A stretch of 48,723 bases of DNA from Scenedesmus sp. ARA3 (taxonomy: Eukaryota > Chlorophyta > Chlorophyceae > Sphaeropleales > Scenedesmaceae): contig RWJK01000140.1 of NCBI GenBank assembly GCA_004335835.1, forward strand, positions 1 through 48,723, given 5' to 3'. Position numbers and translations under genes: made by a program. How positions within the stretch are numbered: position 1 is the first letter of the stretch; each line of letters starts with the position of its first letter. The notes beneath the pieces are model-generated. The model saw only the letters and a program-made list of their open reading frames with translations. It did not search any database and had not been told where the DNA came from. Positions 1 through 12,070 of the stretch are shown here, piece after piece.

Positions 1-122
1 TACACGTCGTTCTCATACGGACAGTCCACGTGTGCAGGCCCTGAGGCCTCACGACGTGACAAGTGTGAGCAAAAGCCACAGCAGCAATTGCAGCACACCC
101 ACCAGTCCCCTGACCATCCATG

Positions 123-3100
123 TCAACTCTGCTGCTGTGCACGCTGCTGCACCGCCAGTGCAGCTGCTCTTTGTGCAGCAGAAGCAGCAGAGGTCTTGCG
201 TGTAGCCCACCACTTGTAGGCCCAGCCCAGCCCCATGCCTTTGTCTGCTATTTCTGGGTCCAAACCAGGGTTGCCCTGAAGTGCCAACACCTGCAGCCGC
301 ACCAGCAGCCGCAGCTGTGCTGGCACGTCATGCAGCACATTGTCCTGAAAGTCCAGCTGCAGCAGATTGCCTGCTAGCCCTGCAAGCACATCACCCGACG
401 CTTCACGTATCCTGTTGCCTGCTGCACACAGGCAGCAAAGCGAAGGTGGCAGCCACTGCGGCAGCAGCTGCAGCTGGTTGTGCGAAACATCCAGCACCCG
501 CAAACACGGCAGCACAGCCACAGGCACCCCTGCAGGCGCCGCTGTTGCTGTTGCTGCGGCCGCATCGGGTGCCACTGATGCAGGTATGACGCTGCTGCTT
601 GCATGCACTGCGCCAGCTTCTGCTGCTGCTACTGCCACTGTTGTGGTATCTGGAGGGCTGTCCTGCTGCACTGCTGCATCTAAACTGTCATCAGTCAGGC
701 CCACTCCAGCCAACAGCAAACAAGTCAGACCCCTCAGTCCAGCTAAGCTGCCTCTCGGCAGCTGCAGCCCCTGGTTATGCCCAACTGCTAAGCTCACTAG
801 CCCAGTAAGGCCAGACAGCCCCTGCGGTAATCGCACCAGCTGATTATGCTGCACATTCAGCTGGGCCAGGCTCTGCAGCTGCTGCAGGTCCTGCGGCAGC
901 TGCTGCAGCTTGTTGTGGCTCACATCCAGGGTTGACAGCAGGAACAGGCGCGTCAGGTTGCTGGGCAGCGCTGCCAGCTGGTTGTGCGCCAGGAACAGCA
1001 GCTTGAGGCAGGACAGCGCCGCAAACGTGCAGGGCAGCTCCTGCAGCCTGCAGGTCACACAGCACGACATATAAACTTGCTGCTGATGCCTTGTAGCACT
1101 TCTAGCCACCTGGCGGCCCTCTGAAACTGCACATGAACAAACACGCATGTGAAACATTGCAGAAAAACTGAAAAGACCCTGTGAAGGGGTTGAGGTGTCT
1201 GACCAGGGAGCTGAAGCAACTTGCAAAAAGTTGACAGAAGCGCAGCTGCATTGAGCGCTCACTTGTTGTGTGACAAGTCCAAAGAGGTCAGCTTTGGCAG
1301 GGCAGCTGGCAGCTCCAATGGCAAGCAGGCCAGCTGGTTGTAAGCCAGCCCTAGCTGTGTCAGGCAGCCAGGCAGTGCCGATGGCACCTTGGACACAAGC
1401 AGCACATCTAGCTGCGCCGCAACCTCAACAGCAGCAGGTGGCGCTGTCCCAGATGCTCCAGGACAACTCGTTGGATCCATATCCGCTTCCTCCACGCCTG
1501 TTGTGCTGCTGCTGCTGTTGCTGCTGCCAGTGTCGGCCGCTGCCGTTATTGCTGCCGCCACTGCCGCTGCATCCACGGGCACTAGCTGCGGCAGGCTGCT
1601 GATGTTGTTGAAGGAGGCAGCGAGGCTGTCCAGCTCTGTGAGGCGCTGCAGTACTGGCAGCCGTGCCAGGCCTGCACAGCACACCATCAGCCATACAGGC
1701 AGTCACACCAAGTGTACGAGCGCAAACCGACTCAAACATTGCCTAGCAGGCTGCAGCCGCGTACAACACGACAGGGGTGAAGCTGCGCGACAGCAGGCAC
1801 ATTGGGATGCTGCCAGGCTGCGAATATCGCATAGTTTGACACACATATCTGGCCGGTTAGGCCGTGGTCACAGCCCAGGCCAACCACTTCGACCTGGCTT
1901 GCACCGCTTTGCAGTTGAAAACTTCACAGCACAACAGGCTGTTCCATGCATACGCCAACGGCCCACAGCATACCTGCGGCTGACAGGTTGACCGCCAAAA
2001 GGCCAGCGGGCAATGCTGCCACATACGCGTCAGCAGCAGCATTGCTGCCCAAAGCCTTGCAGGCAGACACCACCAGCGCATGCTGCCGCTCCTCCTGCAA
2101 CCTGCCCGCACTGCTTGATGGTCCAAAGGGTGCACTGCCTGCTGGCCCAGCCGCACCCTTGCTGCTGCAGCCGCAGCCAGCTGACGGGTCTGGGAACATC
2201 GACAAGCTGTTGACTGACTGCAGGCTCGGCTCCTCCTGCAGCGCCTGCTGCTGCTGTTGCTGCTGGCTAGTGCCGCGGCTCTGCTGGTGATGATGCTGCT
2301 GCTTGCTAGCCAGCAGAGTTGTCCCTGCGTGATTGACTGATTGCACAGATGGAGAGCTGCGGCTCCCAGCGCTGCTGGTGTTGCCGCTGCTGCTGGCACC
2401 ATGTGCCCTGCTGCTGCGTGGTGACTGGAAGGTCACCTTCAATGCTGACCTCACTGCAGCCGCCCTGCCGGCACTGCTACCATCAAACGTATTGCCCGGC
2501 AAGCCGTGCTGTGAAGGCGCTGCTGCAATGCCTGCAGGATAAGTGCTGCTGCATTGACCTTGCTGTGCATTTGAGCCAACAGCCAGATGCAGCGCAGGCC
2601 GCCTGCTGGTGCTGCTGCTGCTGCTGTGACTGCTGCTGCAACTAGATGGTGTGGCAGCAGCAGTAGCAGTAGCAACTGTCAAGCCATTTACCATGGACAC
2701 TTCTCGCTCGCGCAGCTCTGCCACCTCCTGCCACACTTGCTGCCTCAGACTTTGCCTGCTGCTACTGCTGCCTGTGCTGCCTGGTGTTGTGGCACTGCTC
2801 TTGCTGGCTGCTTCGCCATCTGCCTCTGCTGCTGCGCCAGCTGCTACAACACTCGCCCGCGCAGGACTGCGCAACCCTGACTTGGCCGCCTTTGCTGATT
2901 GCTGTCCTGTCAGCTGTCTGCTGCCATGCTGGCCACCTGCTGCCCCACAATGCACTCCCCACTGCGGGCTGTCCATAATGAGTGTAGGCGTCAGGGCATC
3001 TGCTGCCCCGCAATCCCCCGCCACTCCCAGCTCAACCGACTTGCCACCACCACCAGGAGTCACAGCACTTACACCACCAACACCGCCTAACCCCGCAACC

Positions 3101-3672
3101 CCATCCACAACAACTGAAATCTTCAGGTTGGGCCGGCGCGCCCTGCCGCCTGCTGCTGCCCCATCCCTGCTGCGGCCGTCAGCAGGGCTGACTAATTCAC
3201 TAGCAGCTCCGCTGCCAGATGCCGGCGGTGGCTGAGTCAGCAGGTGCTCAGGAGGCGGCGGCAGCACATCACACGCACCCGCCAGCAAGTCTTCTAGCGC
3301 CTCAAACTTCCTGCGCATGCGGCGCCGCTGCTGCGACTTGCCAGCGCACCTGCGCCCTGCGGCAGCAGCAACTCCAGGTGTTTTAGGCGTCGCAGCGCCC
3401 AGCGCAGCACCCATTGCTGCCGCACCCAGCAGGGTGTGGCGGCCGGGGCCGAGGGTTTGGCGGTTCAGGGTTGAGGTGGATCTGGCGGTTGCAGGTCCAG
3501 CTGGCAGGCCAGCTCGAGCTGATGTCAGCAGGAAGCCGCCAGCACAGGCTTCAAGGCAGAAGTTTGTCTGCAGGCAGCCTGCTGCGCCGTCTGACAGCAG
3601 CAGCGCCACGTGACTGCTGCTGCTGCTGCTGCTGCTGCTGCCTGGTGGGCTGATGCTTGCTGTGAGAAGCAT
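123..3672 (-). CDS. Leucine-rich-repeat protein with long disordered N-terminus (LRRC40-like)
   Basis: Three exons join in phase: 3672-1974, 1671-1263 and 1047-123 (1010 codons plus stop). Donors are GTATGC and GTGAGC; acceptors are TGCAG. The first ~540 residues are low-complexity (Ser, Ala, Gln, Gly) with a short basic patch (QQRRRMRRKFEALEDLL) and look disordered. From about residue 545 come LxxLxLxxN-type repeats such as LTSLDLSHNKLQELP, LSTLDVSHNKLQQLP and LRVLDVSHNQLQLLP, broken by two Ala/Ser/Thr-rich inserts. The repeats read across both introns, which supports the gene model. The C-terminal block (LALQGNP followed by a KG motif) resembles the end of LRRC40-type proteins, which are presumed protein-binding scaffolds. 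No kinase or membrane domain is visible. The start at 3672 is the first ATG of the open frame; a start at 3414 (MGAALGAATPKTPG) is equally possible. The LRR assignment is firm; the LRRC40 link is inference. Confidence 0.75.
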
Positions 3673-3904
3673 CGACTGCGCTGCACTGCATAGCTCGGCA
3701 GCTGCATCGTAAGCGTGGCCTGATATGCTGCAGACGAAGTTGCCGGCTGCAGCAAAACAGCGACAGATGCATCAATTGCAGATTATCATCAGGTGCAGCA
3801 AGGTCCGTCACAATCAGTTCACCCAGCTTGCAATCCCGCTGGTCACCAGCACGTTGCAGGACTTGGCCATCACTGAACAATCTATGATATACAGCTGGCA
3901 GCTG

Positions 3905-6900
3905 CTACAGCTCTTTGCAGTACGCTAATCGCTCACATTCGTACTGCACGAAGCAGCTGCCGCTTGCTACGCCTGCAGCCAGGCCCAGCACCGGCAAGCC
4001 CTCGCTGCGTGACAGCACGCCAGCCATGCGGGCTGCTGATGACAGCAATGCATCTGCCAAGCCCTCCAGACCAGCACGCTTTGAGCTTCCTGCAAGAACC
4101 ACGCAGGCACACCGCAGGCACACCGCACCACAGCCGGCAGCTTGTGTCACTGCGTGCCCATGTGAAGGTCCTGTGAGTGCGTCAAGCACTCGCACGCTGC
4201 AACAACAATGTCACAAGTATTGGGGGAGCAATTAGTTGGCGCCTGCACCCCATAAGAGGCAGCCAACCTATGCAACAGCACGTCAGGCTGTGCCCTACGC
4301 GCATGTCAAGCAGCATGCCCCCAGGCAATACACACGCATGCATATGCAACGGCAGCAGCTCACACAGCTCCCACCTGGCTCCAGCTGCGCCAGCAGCAGC
4401 CACCGCCTAGCTGCCCATCTGATGAGCTGCAGGCCCTCATCATGGCACACAGCAGCCACTGCAGCCGCCACATCTTCCAGTGCACTCGCCAGCACCCCTC
4501 CAGGCACCACAGCCTGCCCAGGCAGCACACACAGCTGCAGCACAGCAACCCCACACGCCTCAACCAGCTCTGTATGCACGCCAGTGCCAGCAGCTGCTGC
4601 AGCTACAGCTGCTGCTGCGTCGGCACTCAGCGTGCCGCTGCTGCCGAGTGCGGCTGCGGCTGCAGCAGGACCTGGTGGCATGCGCGGCAGCCGCAATGTT
4701 GCCAGCGGTGGCGCTAGGTCTGCTGCGCCGCTGGCCCTGCTGGCTTGGCCTGCTGTGGTTGACGCATTCTGTGCTGGTGCGATGCTGTTCAGTGGGAGGT
4801 TCATGCTGACTGTGTCGCTGCTGTGCAGCAGCAGTGAGCCTTGCATGCGCCTGAACTCGTCTACATCCCTGATCGCCTACAGGTTGAAACAGGCAGCACA
4901 AGGAGCAGGCGTTAGAAGCTGAGCCATGCTGGTATGTTTAAACAACAGTATGCAGCGTTAGCGGCTGCCGCAAATTGCAAGCGGCATGCCGACGTCCCAG
5001 CTGCAACGCATGGGCATATGCTGCGAGAAGCCAACCACCAATCGCCATGCTGCTGCGCAATGCGCTGCAGCTGAGCCCAAACATATCAGGCAGGGCACCA
5101 GCTGCCAGCAGTGGTTGCACCCTCACCACATGGGGCTGCTGTCCACTTCTCTTCCAAGTTCCGTCAACTCAGTCCACACCAACATCCGCCTTTCCCCTAC
5201 TAACCAACCCCGAGCTGCATTCCTCTCACCTCCATCAACTGCTGCACTGACGCACTCTGTGGCAGCCCGGCACACTTGTCCACGGTCAAGCCCCGCGGCA
5301 GGCCAGCCTTCCAGGCCTCATCCTCAGGGTTCAGCCGCACCCTGGACCCTGACCCTGATCCAGATCCTAAACCTCGAGGCCGCTGCACCACACCTGCGGC
5401 AGCTTGCTGCAGTTCTCTGGAGTCATGCACAGCACCAGCACAAGCAACAGCAGACCTTTGTGCCTGCTGCCTTGGCATTTGGAGCCCGTTTCCATGGCTG
5501 CTGGTGCGTGCCGGGGACTTCCTACCAGTGCCGCCACCTGCATCCCTGCCACCTTTGCATGTGCCATGTGCAGCATGATCCCTGACCCTGCCAGCATGCC
5601 AGGCTGGCTTTTCTTCAGCAGTGTGTGCGTCAACAGACTGGGCTGCGTCATCGCCTGGCCTCACAAGCGTGGAAGGCAGCTGCGTAGACTGGTACACCTC
5701 TGCAAGAATCGCTGACCTGTGCAGCTGCTGCGCCTGCGGGTGGCTGCGGGTGTCTGTTGCCTCCAGCACGCCCTGCAGGAGACACACCCGCGCCACGTCA
5801 GCGCCAGCAGCATACAACAGCAAGGATGCACAGCCGTGTGTGGATGAGTTGAAGCAAGACAGTTGTGTGCACGTGCAGCCAAACTGGCTCTGTTTTGCAC
5901 GCGCCTTCTGTGGCGCCTGTGAATGTGGCAGTGCTGTGACTGCTGGTGTGCTGCTCGTTCAAAGATTGAGTAGGTGCAGGTGATGCTGCTTTGAAGTACA
6001 TTGAACTGCATGACCCTTCTGCCAATGCGGCACTCATGTTCAAGCCATTGAAGCAGTGGATACATGTGTGTATATCATGTGCCAATACCTACCCACCTGT
6101 ATCAGGCGCTGCTGCTCTGGCAGCTGCTGCTGCTGCAGCCGCCCAAGCAGACGCAATGTCAGGGGATCCATGCATGACATGAACTTCAGCACTTCTATCT
6201 TCAGGGTGGTCACTGCTGTTGCCGCCAGCACGCCAACCGCCAGGCGCCTCTCACGCAGCGCATCGTCACCAAGCACTGCCCCAGGGCCCCTGCAGTTGTG
6301 TAGAGTTCATGTTGCAATTGCATAATGTGAGCCACAGGGGCGGTGCGCGCGCAGAGTGTTACATGAAAGCTGCTGCGACGTGTGACGCAGCATGTCTGCT
6401 GCTCCGGCAGGCACAGTAACCACACCGCACAATCACCCCTCAACATCATGCAGTGCATGCACATGCCCTGCCCAGTGATCACATACTGGCACGCAAAGCA
6501 GCAGCAGCACATCGCTGCGCAAGCTGGCCCGCAGCGCAGCCGCGCACCTCACCCCCACCACAGCAGCAGGCTGCACCGCCTGCTGCCCCAGCCGCAGCAA
6601 GTCTGCAAGGCCGCTGCTGCGCGGCCCGCCATTGCTGCTGCTGCCGGCTGCAACAGCCGCAACGACGGCCGCTGCAGCTGCTGCCGCAGGCCCAGCCGGC
6701 AACCCACTCACGGCAGGCGCTGCTGCTGCTGCTGCTGCTGCGAGCGATGGCAGCACGAGTGCGGCTCCGTCGCTGCTCAGCAGGTGGCCGGGCTTAGCTG
6801 CTGCTGCTAGCGGCGCAGAGTATGTCAGCAGCACACTGCCGCTGATGAGGAAGTGGATGTCTGGCACCTCCCTGCCTTGGTGCAGCAGCATTTGCCCTGG

Positions 6901-9409
6901 CAGCAGCAGCACACGCACACGTGGTTGCGTCTTAGTGCAACGCTGACCGCAGACAGACTTTTAGCTATGCACACCTTGCTGAGATGCAGCTACCAGACTG
7001 AACACATGCCTCCCCTGCGAGCAAAGCAGTGGAGCGCGCAGTTGCAGGTGCAGCAAGACCTTTGGCTGGCCGTTGCACATGACGCTCCTGCCAGCTCTGT
7101 GTAGTTCAGCGCCTGCAGCGCCTGCTGTTCCTGCTGCATGCCAGGTGCTGCTTGCATCAGCACACTCGTTTTGAGCTCACCTGGCTGGTATGTTGCCTCC
7201 TTGAGGTGGCAGGCCAGCCTGTGCAGCTCCTTGATGGGCGTGTGGCGCAGGCACGGCAGCCGGCACAGCGCGTCAACCAAGCGGGCCACGTGCGCTTCGC
7301 GGTGCAGCCTGCAGGCCTGGCATGGCATGCAGAGTTCACCAAGCAGACATGACTCACCAGTACTGTGATTGTGGCATCTGCCAGTAACAGTGTCATGCAG
7401 GCCTGCTGCAGGCGTAGGTTGGTGGTGAGGGCCGGCCGAAGTCCAAGGTGAGCTGCTAGGCACGCACGCCGTCTAGCAAGAGCGTCCAGCGTCATGCACA
7501 CTGCTGCATGGACTGGACCTTTATATTGAAAGCAAGCAGCAGCAGGCGCTTCCATGTGCCGTGCCTGGCAGCGCCCATATGTCTCTGCTAAGAGCAGCAT
7601 GCCACTGCAAGCTGCATGCTGGAGTTGCTGTGCACCGCACGCACCTCAATGTACACCGGCCGGCTGATAGCCAGCAGTGCCACAACCTTATTGGACTCAG
7701 CCACTGCTGCCAGGCAGCTGCACGGCAGCGCTGCATGCGACAGACCCTCGTCGCCGCCGCTGTGGCTGTCGTTCATGGAGGCTGCTGCAGCAGCAGCTGC
7801 GGCACTGGACCAGCTCTGTGCCAACTTGCAGCCACTGCACAACAGGCAGTGCAGACATACAAAGGGCTCAGGGGTGGCTTCGGTGAACTTATACTCAACT
7901 ACAGCCAAACCCAGCAACTCGTGCGACGCCCACAAACAACCTTGGGCACAGCTGCTCCCGCCTGTGATGTACTGTCTTGTTGTCCTGTTGCAAGTGTGTG
8001 CTGTATCGTTTCAACCGTTGTGACATTCTGTTGCAGGTGTGTGGGTTGCCGGCTGCAGCTGTGTGCTGCTGGCACCCACCAGAAGCATTGGCCTGGCCCC
8101 GCTGCCCCCAGGCTAATGCTCTTCAGCAGCGCAGCAGCGTCACACCCTGGCAGCATTGACCCTGTCTCTGCACTGCCTGCCGCCGCTGCTGCTGCTGCTG
8201 CCTGGGAGCTGGCTGCTGCAGCGGCTGCTTGACTGCGGTCATTGGCTGGCTGCAAGTGAGCGGCTCCAAGCGCCTGGCCAGCCGTGCTGCTGTGCAGCTG
8301 CCGCTTCTGCGCAGCACTAACTTCTTCCTTTACCTGGCGCCAGATGCCGCGGCAGCGGCATGGCTGCTGCGTGGCACCTGTGGCAGAGTTCCTGCAAAGG
8401 CTGGGGCCTACCCCACTGCATTGCTGTGTTTGACTGCCTGTGGCAAGCTCTGCCGATTCTTCTGCTGAAGCGCTGGAAGCAGCTGCTGCAGCAGCAGCCA
8501 CTGCTGCAGCCTCGCCAGCTGCCTGTTGCTGCTGTTGCTGCCGCTGATGGGCTGCTGCCTGTGCCAGCAGCGGCTGCAGCTGGGGGTCTGCTGCATCCCC
8601 ATGTACCAAGGAGACATTGCCGCATAGCACGGCATACAGCTGCTGGCTGTCCTCAGGGCACCTGCAGGAGAGGCAGAAACATACAAGGGAAATGTGTAGA
8701 GTGTGCTGCAACAGTGATCAGCATCAGCTATTGCTGCGCTTGTGCTTCTGCCGCTGTTTGCAGCCCATTTGTTGCAGACATATTCATACGGGCTGTCCAA
8801 GCAGACATCCAACATTCCTGCAACTGCTGCACCTACGTTGGCATCTCCACTGCGTCTGACAGCAGCAGCAGCTTGGCATGTGCAGCGACAAACTGCTGGG
8901 CGGCCGGGCAGAGCGCTGACAGCAACGGAACGCGCTGCAGCAGCTGCAGCACTGCTGACACTGCAGCCTGCCGGCGCTCATGTGGCGGCAAGTCAAACAC
9001 ATCCTGCAAGCATGCGGAGAGGGTAGAGAAGCTTTGGGATCCGTACTAGAAGGCAGGTGCAGGGAGGTTGCAGTCGTAATCTTTGAGCACAAGCAGCTGC
9101 GCTAATGGTGTCGTGCTTGCAGGACACAGACCAGCTAGGGTGCTATGCAAGACCCACCTCGCACCCCTGCAGCAGCGCATCCAGCTGATGCACGCTGCGT
9201 TCAAACTCTGCTTCCTCCTGCGGGATGAGCACAGCAGATTCAGCATGGTGCAGCACATCTTTGCTGGTCTGCGCTGCTGCCTTCCCTCCAAAGCAGCAGG
9301 ATCCCACCTTCCAAGCAGCAAACGTTGCAGACAGCCTGCTTTGTGCAAAGCGCTGCACTAGCCACTCCAGGCGCTGGTTTGTCCTGTCATCCTCCTTCAT
9401 TGCTGCCAT
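3905..9409 (-). CDS. Protein with two cyclic-nucleotide-binding-like domains
   Basis: Exons placed with consistent phase: 9409-9158, 9003-8837, 8661-8080, 7951-7645, 7316-7181, 6896-6548, 6289-6097, 5772-5230, 4868-4375, 4170-3905. A further coding block near 7510-7358 and a small exon between 5230 and 4868 are probably needed, but I could not fix their borders. CNBD 1 is built from VPLLSALCPAAQQFVAAHAK, then LYAVLCGNVSLVH and GPGQCF, with a ~150-residue Ala/Gln insert. CNBD 2 is clearer: LPCLRHTPIKELHRLACHL, YQPGQMLLHQGREVPDIHFL, ISGSVLLTYS and GPGAVLGDDALRERRLAVGV, a recognisable beta-roll with a phosphate-cassette-like segment. The rest is Ala-rich with no visible membrane segments, so an ion channel or SOS1-type antiporter is unlikely. 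Function unknown; a regulatory or flagellar role is only a guess. The predicted start MAAMKEDDRTNQ lies 470 bp from the divergent PGAP3 gene. Confidence 0.65.
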
Positions 9410-9878
9410 GGAGCAAAGACGGGCAGGGTAAGCATGTGACTGTGCAGCAGTTCTGGTACAGCTGCTGCTGTACTGCGTGTCATCACATGTTGCATGCACA
9501 GTGCTAGACAAAAGTTTAACCACTAAGGCAAGGGTTATTAGTTTGTCCAGTAATGTTTTGGCGGCTGTTGTGGGTCACACGCTTACAAAAAGTCGAAACA
9601 GTTGCCGAGTGACACCACACTCTTACGCCCTCAGGCTGAGTTCAGGCTGAGTTAAGCTTCATTTCCTGGTTGTTCGGCACTCAGTGAGCGCTGCTATAAC
9701 AAAAGCCATACGGCGAATACGCCACCATATTGCTTGGCAGTACTTGCTAGTCTGTTGTGGGTGTTGATCCTCTGCTGGCTCTTCTGTCTCCCACAGTTCT
9801 ACAACTATGGCGAAACTTGTGGCTAAACTGCATTTACGTCACACAAGCACGCCCCAGGGGTGGCGAGCAGGCCCCAGC
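9410..9878. promoter_or_regulatory. Divergent intergenic region between CNBD gene and PGAP3
   Basis: This 0.47-kb gap separates two genes read outward, so it presumably holds both promoters. It is less GC-rich than its surroundings and lacks the CAG/CTG tracts seen in neighbouring genes. A short direct repeat (tcaggctgagt, 9633-9655) is visible. I see no clear TATA element or named transcription-factor site. Confidence 0.35.
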
Positions 9879-11099
9879 ATGGCGAGCAGGCCACGGCCAG
9901 CACAGCAGCAGCTGCACCTATTGCTGCTGCTGCTGCTCGCCCTTTACGCAAGCCATCTGCAGCCGGCATGTTGCAGTGAGGGCGATGCTTCACACGTGTT
10001 CCAGACGTGCCATGCCAGCTGCCTGCAGACAGGCTGCACCAAGACACCAGGCAGTGCCAACACGTGCGACGTCAGCTGCCCGGGCCGCAACAGCTACAGC
10101 ACCCCCCTGCAGCTGCGCCTCTTGCAGTGGGACTGTGCAGCAGACTGCTCCTATCATTGCATGTGGGCGCTGGAGGGCCCAAAATCAGCATCAACAGCAG
10201 GTCCTGTCTACAAATACTTTGGCAAGTGGCCGTTCATTAGAGTGCTTGGCGCCCAGGAGCTTGCCAGTGTGCTGTTCAGCATCGCCAACATGCTGGCACA
10301 CATGCATTGTATGCGGCGCTACCTGCGCTACATGCGGTCCCTGCAGGCCAAGTCAGTAGCAGCTGGTGGCAACGGCAGCTCAGGAGCAGCAGCAGCAGCA
10401 GCTGGTTTGCTGGGCAAGAGCAGAAGCAGTTCCCCTCAGCCAGGCCTTCAACATGCACACCACAGCAGCAGCACCAGCAGTGGTGGAGGTGGCGGTGTGT
10501 ACCCCTACTACTGGCTATGGCTGGTGTATAGCTTGGTCAACGCAAATGCCTGGCTGTGGAGCTCTGTCTTCCACTGCAGAGACACAAGGATCACCGAGCG
10601 GTTCGACTACTTTTCAGCAGATCTCACCGTCACTGTAGGCCTGGGTGTTTCACTGGTGCGAGTCCTGGCGCTGCAAACCGCACCGCAGCTGCTAGGGCTA
10701 GGATTGTTGCTGGGTGGTGGTCTGCTGCAGCACGCATACTACATGGCTTTCATCAAGTTTGACTACGGCTATAACATGAAGTTGTGTATAGCAGTGGGGC
10801 TTGCAACAGCTCTGACCTGGCTTGTGTGGGTAAGCAGGGTGCGGCACCCTGGAAGAAGAATACTGTACCAGTTTATGGCACTGGTGCATGTCGCGATGCT
10901 GTTGGAAGTGCTGGATTTCCCTCCGCTCTTTTGGCTGCTGGACGCACATGCGCTGTGGCATGCAGCAACTGTACCGCTCACTTATCTGTGGTACCAATTT
11001 GTGTTCGCAGACGTAGCGTGGCTGGCAGCAGGGCACGGCAGCGGGGTCGGGACTGCTGCAGATGGCGCAGATCCAGGATCCATAAAGCAAAAGCAGTGA
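9879..11099 (+). CDS. PGAP3: PGAP3/Per1-like GPI lipid-remodelling protein
   Basis: Single uninterrupted frame of 406 residues. Per1/PGAP3 proteins act in the ER/Golgi to remove an acyl chain from the lipid of GPI anchors. A signal peptide (LHLLLLLLLALYASHLQ) is followed by a Cys-rich luminal part containing DCSYHCMW and the family signature KYFGKWPFIRVLGAQELASV. Several membrane spans follow, carrying the CREST-superfamily residues VFHCRDT, FDYFSAD and DAHALWHAATVP, so the catalytic-type His and Asp are present. Length exceeds the animal protein (about 320) because of a Ser/Gly/Ala insert between the first spans. I chose ATG 9879 (MASRPRPAQ) because the signal peptide then starts near the N-terminus; an in-frame ATG at 9807 would add 24 residues. 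It is the only intronless complete gene in the window. Confidence 0.92.
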   Translation: MASRPRPAQQQLHLLLLLLLALYASHLQPACCSEGDASHVFQTCHASCLQTGCTKTPGSANTCDVSCPGRNSYSTPLQLRLLQWDCAADCSYHCMWALEGPKSASTAGPVYKYFGKWPFIRVLGAQELASVLFSIANMLAHMHCMRRYLRYMRSLQAKSVAAGGNGSSGAAAAAAGLLGKSRSSSPQPGLQHAHHSSSTSSGGGGGVYPYYWLWLVYSLVNANAWLWSSVFHCRDTRITERFDYFSADLTVTVGLGVSLVRVLALQTAPQLLGLGLLLGGGLLQHAYYMAFIKFDYGYNMKLCIAVGLATALTWLVWVSRVRHPGRRILYQFMALVHVAMLLEVLDFPPLFWLLDAHALWHAATVPLTYLWYQFVFADVAWLAAGHGSGVGTAADGADPGSIKQKQ

Positions 11100-12070
11100 C
11101 TTGGTGTGCTGCGGTGCAATCTTGGAATTTTTTATTGGGAGTGTATTGGCGTGTAGCCTCCACTGGCATTACAGGTTTGCTGTGCAGGTTTGCAACAAAC
11201 GTGCTGAACCTGTTGCAGTTGTGGGGAAGGCAAGCCTGCTGCAGATATAAAACAGGCTTTGATATGCATATGTTGCTGTGCTGCATGGCATAGACATCTG
11301 GGCAGTGTGATACTAGGCAGTTGGTGAGAGATTGCAGAGTCCTGCATCTCGCATCCTTGGACAGGTTTGCAGATACTCACGTCCCTTTTTGTCGCCTGGT
11401 AACGGCACTGACTACTCTTGAAACGAAGCTTAACGATCGTTGAACCCTGCAATCGGCGATCTTGTGGTGTACATGGTTCGTTTGAATGGGTCAACTACGG
11501 CCACGGTGTCCTTCACATTCTGGCGTTGAATGCAGCGTGTTTGCGCTCTTCAAGTAACTTGTACCTTCAAAATATAGGGTTGAGTTTCATTTGTGGTGAT
11601 CGAGCAACGTAAACTAAAACCTCCCTCCGGACACATCGCCCTCCAAGACCCTCCTCCAAGACCAGGGAATCCAACTCACGACAGGCGACCAAAACCTGCT
11701 ACGTCTCCCAACGACATCATACAGTGACATGTGAGCCTGTTGTTCGTGAGACTGCAGAATCAATTGGGGTCTGCTTTTACAAACCAGTGATATCGCCTTT
11801 TCGCTACGTTTGCATCTTGCCAATTTTTAATTGGTGTGGATTGATCTCGCATTGATCCGGCTTGCAAAGTCTGGGCTGTGAGGAACGCTTTCTCAACCAA
11901 GCTTGGCTAGCAGTGAGTGTCAGACAGCGTGATGCCTTCAATTTGCCCCCAAACAACGCATCTATGCATGCTTTAGATGTTTACGTTCTCATCTGCCACT
12001 CTCAGTCCCCAGCAGGCTTCTTTCAGACTCACTCGACACGCTGCGGCACTGCAGGCACACTCGCTGCAGG
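11100..12070. other. Intergenic region, PGAP3 3' flank and PSY 5' flank
   Basis: No gene is recognised here. The segment is AT-richer than the coding DNA and contains short T-runs. A 10-nt palindrome AACGATCGTT lies at 11432-11441. The right half presumably contains the PSY promoter and 5' leader, but no light-response or TATA element can be identified with confidence. Confidence 0.4.

Noticed and set aside
1389..1991. Long plus-strand ORF opposite the LRR gene
   Set aside because: It is a mirror of GC-rich repeat codons; the minus-strand frame holds LRR motifs across splice junctions.
4236..4922. 228-codon plus-strand ORF opposite the CNBD gene
   Set aside because: Low-complexity Ala/Ser/Pro frame with no family signal; the minus strand gives consistent exons.
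9807..9878. Upstream in-frame ATG of PGAP3
   Set aside because: It would place 24 basic/polar residues before the signal peptide; kept only as an alternative start.
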